From: Candidatus Hodarchaeota archaeon
Lineage (GTDB): Archaea; Asgardarchaeota; Heimdallarchaeia; Hodarchaeales; Hodarchaeaceae
Assembly (NCBI GenBank): GCA_016839625.1
Contig: JAEOTY010000113.1
Location: 1-32,060, forward strand
Length of the DNA stretch: 32,060 nucleotides
Direction: 5' to 3'
The notes under the pieces are model-generated. The model worked only from the letters and a program-made list of their open reading frames with translations. It was not told the DNA's origin and searched no databases. The position numbers and the translations under genes are program-made. This document shows, piece after piece, positions 27,320 through 32,060 of this stretch. Position 1 is the first letter of the stretch; each line of letters opens with the position of its first letter.

Positions 27320-28489
27320 ATGAATAAAAGCTCTAATTTATCTAAAAGAATTTTGGACATTGAAAAGTCGGCTATTCATGAAATGACCCGTCTTTCCAAG
27401 AAATTTGAAGATGTTGCTTTTCTATCATGGGCAAAACCAACATCTGGGACACCAGAATTCATAAGAGCAGCAGCTATGGACGCAATTAAAAATGGTTTAG
27501 TTGATGGCTATTCTGAAAGCTTAGGTATATTGGAATTACGTGAACAAATTGCGAAGAAACTAAAAAACTACAATCGAATTGACTCAACACCCCAACAGAT
27601 CATAGTCACAACAGGAGCAATTGAAGGATTAGCTGCAGGTATTATGGCTTCAATTGATCCAGGTGATGAAGTTATCTTACCTGATCCAACGTATTCAACT
27701 CATATTCGTCAAGTAATTCTAGCCTCAGGGAAACCAATATTGGTACCAGTAATTGAAGATGAGGGATTTAGACTCAACATTGACGAAATCAGAAAAGCGA
27801 TTACATCAAAAACAAAAGCAATAATGTATTGTTCCCCTGCAAATCCTACAGGAGCAGTTTTTACAGAAAAACAGCTCAAAGAATTAGCTGATCTTGCTCT
27901 TGAATATAATCTGATTGTTATTACAGATGAGGCTTATGAATATTTCACTTATGACGGTTACAAACATTTCAGTATTGGGTCAATTGATGAAATGAGAAAT
28001 CGTACAATAAGTTGTTTCACCTTTACTAAGAATTATGCTATGACAGGATGGAGAATTGGCTATTTACATGCAAATGAAGACTTTATTCCTCATTTAAATA
28101 AAGCTCATATACCCTTTACAATATGCGCGCCAGTCGTTTCCCAATATGCCGCTTTAGCTGCATTAAAAGGACCACAGAAATGTATCGAAGATTTTAGAAA
28201 GCATTATTTTGAGGCGAGGAACTTAATGTGTAAGAGATTAGATAACCTCGCAACTGTCTTTTCCTATCAAAAACCACGAGGATCTTATTTGATGTTCCCA
28301 AAAATATTGACAAATGAAGGAAAAGATTCAGCAGCTTTTTGCAAAAAATTATTAAGAGAAACAAGAGTTTCTACAACCCCAGGTATAGCATTTGGACCTT
28401 CTGGCGAAAGTCACATGCGTTTATCATTTTGTGTTCCTTTAAATATGATAAATAAAGCATTTGATAGGATGGACAGATACTTTAGCTAG
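27320..28489 (+). CDS. Class I/II PLP-dependent aminotransferase (aspartate aminotransferase family)
   Basis: IVTTGAIEGLAAGIMASIDPGDEVILPDPTY, YCSPANPTGAVFTEKQL, ITDEAYEYFTYDG, FTFTKNYAMTGWRIGYL. Confidence 0.95.
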   Translation: MNKSSNLSKRILDIEKSAIHEMTRLSKKFEDVAFLSWAKPTSGTPEFIRAAAMDAIKNGLVDGYSESLGILELREQIAKKLKNYNRIDSTPQQIIVTTGAIEGLAAGIMASIDPGDEVILPDPTYSTHIRQVILASGKPILVPVIEDEGFRLNIDEIRKAITSKTKAIMYCSPANPTGAVFTEKQLKELADLALEYNLIVITDEAYEYFTYDGYKHFSIGSIDEMRNRTISCFTFTKNYAMTGWRIGYLHANEDFIPHLNKAHIPFTICAPVVSQYAALAALKGPQKCIEDFRKHYFEARNLMCKRLDNLATVFSYQKPRGSYLMFPKILTNEGKDSAAFCKKLLRETRVSTTPGIAFGPSGESHMRLSFCVPLNMINKAFDRMDRYFS

Positions 28490-28794
28490 ATTCTACAATT
28501 CAGATAATGAGAATTAACCCATTATTTTTAAATTAGAGAAGACAGGATGATTCTTACATATTATTTACGAGCTTTAAAAAAAAACCAAATCCATTAATAA
28601 TATTCTCCTAATGAATGTCAATAAATCCTAAGCTATTCAAAAGAATTTGCGAATAAACCTATTTTCTTTGATTAATAGGTTATTCTTACGAGTCTTTCTA
28701 CGTATTTACACAAAGTACTAGCTGTAAGAAACATTGGTTTATTCTTTTAATAGAATTTAAATTCTCATTGATTAACCAAATATTTGAAATTCAA

Positions 28795-31131
28795 ATGGTG
28801 AAAAATCATTGGTTCTTTGCTCCTATGTTTCTTATTATTTCAAATTTTATCGTTCCATGTATAGGTATTTCTGTTGATCACACTAATGAATTAATTTCAT
28901 ATAACTCCCCTCATTCTACGCTTAAAGCCGCGAGTACAACTCTTTCAGTACTTGTGGTTCTCATGGACTTACCTGACGACCCACATCACCCTACCCACAC
29001 AACAAACCATTATGAGAACCTGTTTTTTTCGACTGGTACGAATAGCGTTCGTCAATATTATCAAAACACTTCTTATGGGGAAGTTACCTTAGTAGGAGAT
29101 ATTCTCGGATGGTTTCAAGCAAAGAATAATCTTAGCTATTATGGAGCAGGAACCAGACTCCCGTATGGCAATCAAGATACTCGAAGTTATGAACTAGTCG
29201 CTGAAGCACAAAATTACTCAATTGAAACTGGTAAAGATCCACAAAACTATGACTTATTTACCATAATTCATTCTGGAGATGGTCAGGAATATTCTGGTAA
29301 CTCCAATGATATCTGGTCTCATAAAGGAAATTATCCTGTTGATTATTCTATGAATCACGAATACATTGATTATGTTACATCTTCTCATGAGCTCGGACAC
29401 GAACTCAACTTTCCAGACCTGTATGATTTACAGTTTGAACACATTTTTGCTGGGCCGTATTGTTTGATGGCTCAAGGTAGAGGCCATTTTTCCATTTGGA
29501 ATAAATACTACAGCAAGGTTTCACGATCAGACTCCGCCCAGTTTATTTCTAACGCTCATCGCTTACAAATTTCCGATTTTTCTAATGACACTATAGTAAC
29601 GGTGAATCCGATAGCAATGACTGAACCTAATGGTATTATGTGGTTAGAACTTGGCTGGAATCCATCAGGATTTGCGAATTCTGAACATGGTAGAGGGTGG
29701 ACAGTTACAGTTAGGGAGAATCTTGATTTTGATAGATATCTACCAAACCATGGTTTTATCATAGCTGAAATTCAGGTTGGTCTCCGTACCTCCAACCAGA
29801 TTCAGGTGCCGTCCTACGTTTCTCCTCCTTGGAATGTCATTGATGCTCATCCTGAAACAAAGGAAAACAAAGATGACGCACCCTTTTCGCTTGCGGAAGG
29901 AGGAATCGGAACTTATTGTTCAGGTGAGGGCTGGGCAGTCCAGTTAATCGAAACAAATGAAAATTTATCCTATCAATTCCGTGTAACAAATGAAAATAAT
30001 ATCCCTCATGTAGCCATTGTTGAACCGAACCGATCCATTGCTAAAACTTACGACATACAAATCTTGGTTAATTCCGCAGAATCATCAGACATTTCACTCA
30101 CAGAAGTTTCTGTTGACAATGGTCCATGGCAAACATGTACCTCGATTAACAGTTCGGAAGGGATGTATTCCTACAACTGGAATACCATAGAGGAAAGAGA
30201 AGGGACTCATCTTGTACGAGCTCGCGCATTAGACAAAACCAGTATAGCCTATATTGGCTATTCTTCATTCAAAAGTTTTGAGGTAGATAATACCAAAGGT
30301 ACAATACTCGTGGTAGACGACGATTTAGGGAGAACATCTGAAATTTCTATTCTTAACGCCTTAGATGAATTGGGATTAAAGAATGAATATGAAATTAAAA
30401 GAACTACATCATTAACTGAAACAGAAATCACAGCAGAAGAAATGATGGCTTACGAATACGTCATTTGGGTAGGAAATCCTTCAATTACTCCTATTAGTAA
30501 CTCTCATATTAATTATAATGAGTTTAAAGAGATAAAAAAATTTTTAGAATCTTCCACAAAAGATAATCCTTCTAATATCATTTTTTTGTCAAATTATAAT
30601 ATATTCGACTTTAGCAATCAAGGGGATGATGTCCATAATGAGATAGATAATATTTTTCATGCCCAGAGTCCTACCAATTTTCGTGCTCCCGTCGATTTAT
30701 TGAAGGGGAGACAATTTTTAGAAAATATTCCTCCCTTTACATTAGGTCCAACTGATACTTTGTTTGGAAATCAAAGTAGTGATGGAGAAGTTGTAACATT
30801 ATTACCTGGAGCTATTCCTATTCTTGAGGATGAAGATCCTGAATTTCCTGGATTTGGAACCAAAGGTTATTGTGTTGTTAACGAGGATTCTGCACTAATC
30901 AATTTTCTTTTTCAACCAGAGTCAGTACCAAGTGTGATATTACCCCAACTCCTTAACTTGTCACTTAATTTCCTTGCTCAATCAGATAAACCAACCTTTA
31001 CAACCTTTTCAGAGTCAAAATCTTCTACAATCCTCTCAAGAACAAGCTCTTCAACAACTGGAATGGATCCTTTGATCTTCTTTTGGACATTAATAACTGG
31101 AATCATCGTTTACATAAAAAGAAGAAAATAG
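28795..31131 (+). CDS. Secreted, membrane-anchored M6-like metalloprotease
   Basis: N-terminal signal-like hydrophobic segment; HELGHELNFPDLYD zinc motif (29386-29427); AGPYCLMAQG; C-terminal Ser/Thr-rich linker, TM helix and KRRK. The ORF track starts at TTG 28768; ATG 28795 is preferred. Confidence 0.82.
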   Translation: MVKNHWFFAPMFLIISNFIVPCIGISVDHTNELISYNSPHSTLKAASTTLSVLVVLMDLPDDPHHPTHTTNHYENLFFSTGTNSVRQYYQNTSYGEVTLVGDILGWFQAKNNLSYYGAGTRLPYGNQDTRSYELVAEAQNYSIETGKDPQNYDLFTIIHSGDGQEYSGNSNDIWSHKGNYPVDYSMNHEYIDYVTSSHELGHELNFPDLYDLQFEHIFAGPYCLMAQGRGHFSIWNKYYSKVSRSDSAQFISNAHRLQISDFSNDTIVTVNPIAMTEPNGIMWLELGWNPSGFANSEHGRGWTVTVRENLDFDRYLPNHGFIIAEIQVGLRTSNQIQVPSYVSPPWNVIDAHPETKENKDDAPFSLAEGGIGTYCSGEGWAVQLIETNENLSYQFRVTNENNIPHVAIVEPNRSIAKTYDIQILVNSAESSDISLTEVSVDNGPWQTCTSINSSEGMYSYNWNTIEEREGTHLVRARALDKTSIAYIGYSSFKSFEVDNTKGTILVVDDDLGRTSEISILNALDELGLKNEYEIKRTTSLTETEITAEEMMAYEYVIWVGNPSITPISNSHINYNEFKEIKKFLESSTKDNPSNIIFLSNYNIFDFSNQGDDVHNEIDNIFHAQSPTNFRAPVDLLKGRQFLENIPPFTLGPTDTLFGNQSSDGEVVTLLPGAIPILEDEDPEFPGFGTKGYCVVNEDSALINFLFQPESVPSVILPQLLNLSLNFLAQSDKPTFTTFSESKSSTILSRTSSSTTGMDPLIFFWTLITGIIVYIKRRK

Positions 31132-31182
31132 AGTTTGAAAAGGAAGTTAAGCTCAGAATTTCATTGATTGTGATTAGCCAAA

Positions 31183-32060
31183 TCATCTATTGTGAGACTG
31201 AAGTGACACAGTTGTTTCATCAGAGTCTTCTTTCTTGGACTTAATTACTTGTGAACTAGATATATCAAATTTAATATCTAAGTATATTCCTAATAAAACA
31301 AGAAAACCTCCAATCAGAGTGATAGGATGTAATACTTGTGAAAATAGGATAAAAGCTAACAAAGACGCACCCACAGTTTCTCCAATGACTGCTAAGGAAA
31401 CTGTTTGAGCTGATATATGTTTCATAGCATAAGTGTACATCGCATGACCGAGTAAGCTTGGACCTATAGCTAATGCAATGAACCAAACTAAATCATTTAG
31501 AGTAAAGAAAAGAATATTTTCTCCCAAAAATAGTGAATAGAGAAGAAGAAACATTGAGCAAAATAAGTTAACAAAAAATACATAGGGAATATTAGGAACA
31601 GTATGTTGGGCGCGCATTCGTCTTCCAATTATAAAATACAAAGCAACCATGATAGATCCAAATAATGCCAAGAAGATGCCTTCAGAAATCAATATAGACG
31701 CCTGTTGGGAGTTAGGAGTAAAAGATATTAAAAATAACCCTCCAAATCCAAGAATTAATCCAACTAATTGGTAAAAGGTAATTTTCTCTCGTAAAAAAAG
31801 AAAAGAAATGACAACAACCCAGATTGGAGAGGAATTGACAACAATCACTGACACAGCTATAGATAATCCAAGCACTGGATCTAAACTTGAAATCCAACTG
31901 AGAAAATGTAATGAAAGGAATAATCCAGATAAGGCGAACAATCGTTGGTAAGAAAATCCAAAAAATGGTTTGAATTGATTTCTGATTTCTTTACGTAAAA
32001 TAAAGGGACATAGGAACACAATCGATAAGAATAACCTCCAAAAAGCTATTACAACTGCTG
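31183..32060 (-). CDS. EamA/DMT-family transporter, 5' end cut by window edge
   Basis: Multi-TM; ALSGLFLSLHFLSWISSLDPVLGLSIAVSVIVVNSSPIWVVVISFLFLREKIT. The frame is still open upstream of the GTG at 32019 to the window end (AVVIAFWRLFLSIV), typical of EamA N-termini. Confidence 0.88.
   Translation of the reverse strand, partial: AVVIAFWRLFLSIVFLCPFILRKEIRNQFKPFFGFSYQRLFALSGLFLSLHFLSWISSLDPVLGLSIAVSVIVVNSSPIWVVVISFLFLREKITFYQLVGLILGFGGLFLISFTPNSQQASILISEGIFLALFGSIMVALYFIIGRRMRAQHTVPNIPYVFFVNLFCSMFLLLYSLFLGENILFFTLNDLVWFIALAIGPSLLGHAMYTYAMKHISAQTVSLAVIGETVGASLLAFILFSQVLHPITLIGGFLVLLGIYLDIKFDISSSQVIKSKKEDSDETTVSLQSHNR

Noticed and set aside
28490-28767. 280-bp AT-rich intergenic region before the M6-like protease, inspected for an RNA gene
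   Set aside because: No tRNA-like cloverleaf or other recognisable RNA motif by eye; a covariance-model search would be needed.
1-32060. CRISPR arrays, transposases, integrases, phage genes, tRNA/rRNA
   Set aside because: No regularly spaced repeats, no recognisable transposase, integrase or phage proteins in the ORF track, and no RNA gene motif seen by eye.

Overview
This 32 kb AT-rich window is densely coded and looks archaeal, most likely Asgard-type. That assignment is an inference from a Rab-like GTPase, longin/roadblock-like proteins, isopentenyl phosphate kinase, and the archaeal CoA route (pantoate kinase plus 4-phosphopantoate-beta-alanine ligase). I support about 27 protein-coding genes, two of them cut by the window edges. 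I saw no rRNA, tRNA, CRISPR array or mobile element. The strongest candidates for something new are: (i) tandem paralogous MFS transporters, each with a C-terminal longin-like domain, just upstream of a UbiA prenyltransferase; (ii) a single ORF fusing isopentenyl phosphate kinase to a metallo-beta-lactamase-fold hydrolase; (iii) a Rab-like GTPase gene followed by a longin+roadblock-like double-domain protein; (iv) a HEAT-repeat plus tandem winged-helix-like protein, loosely reminiscent of UFL1, beside an XPF/ERCC4 nuclease; (v) a five-gene CoA biosynthesis cluster whose divergent promoter region carries two copies of the palindrome TGTATATACA exactly 20 bp apart. All family calls were made by reading motifs in the translations; no database search was run.
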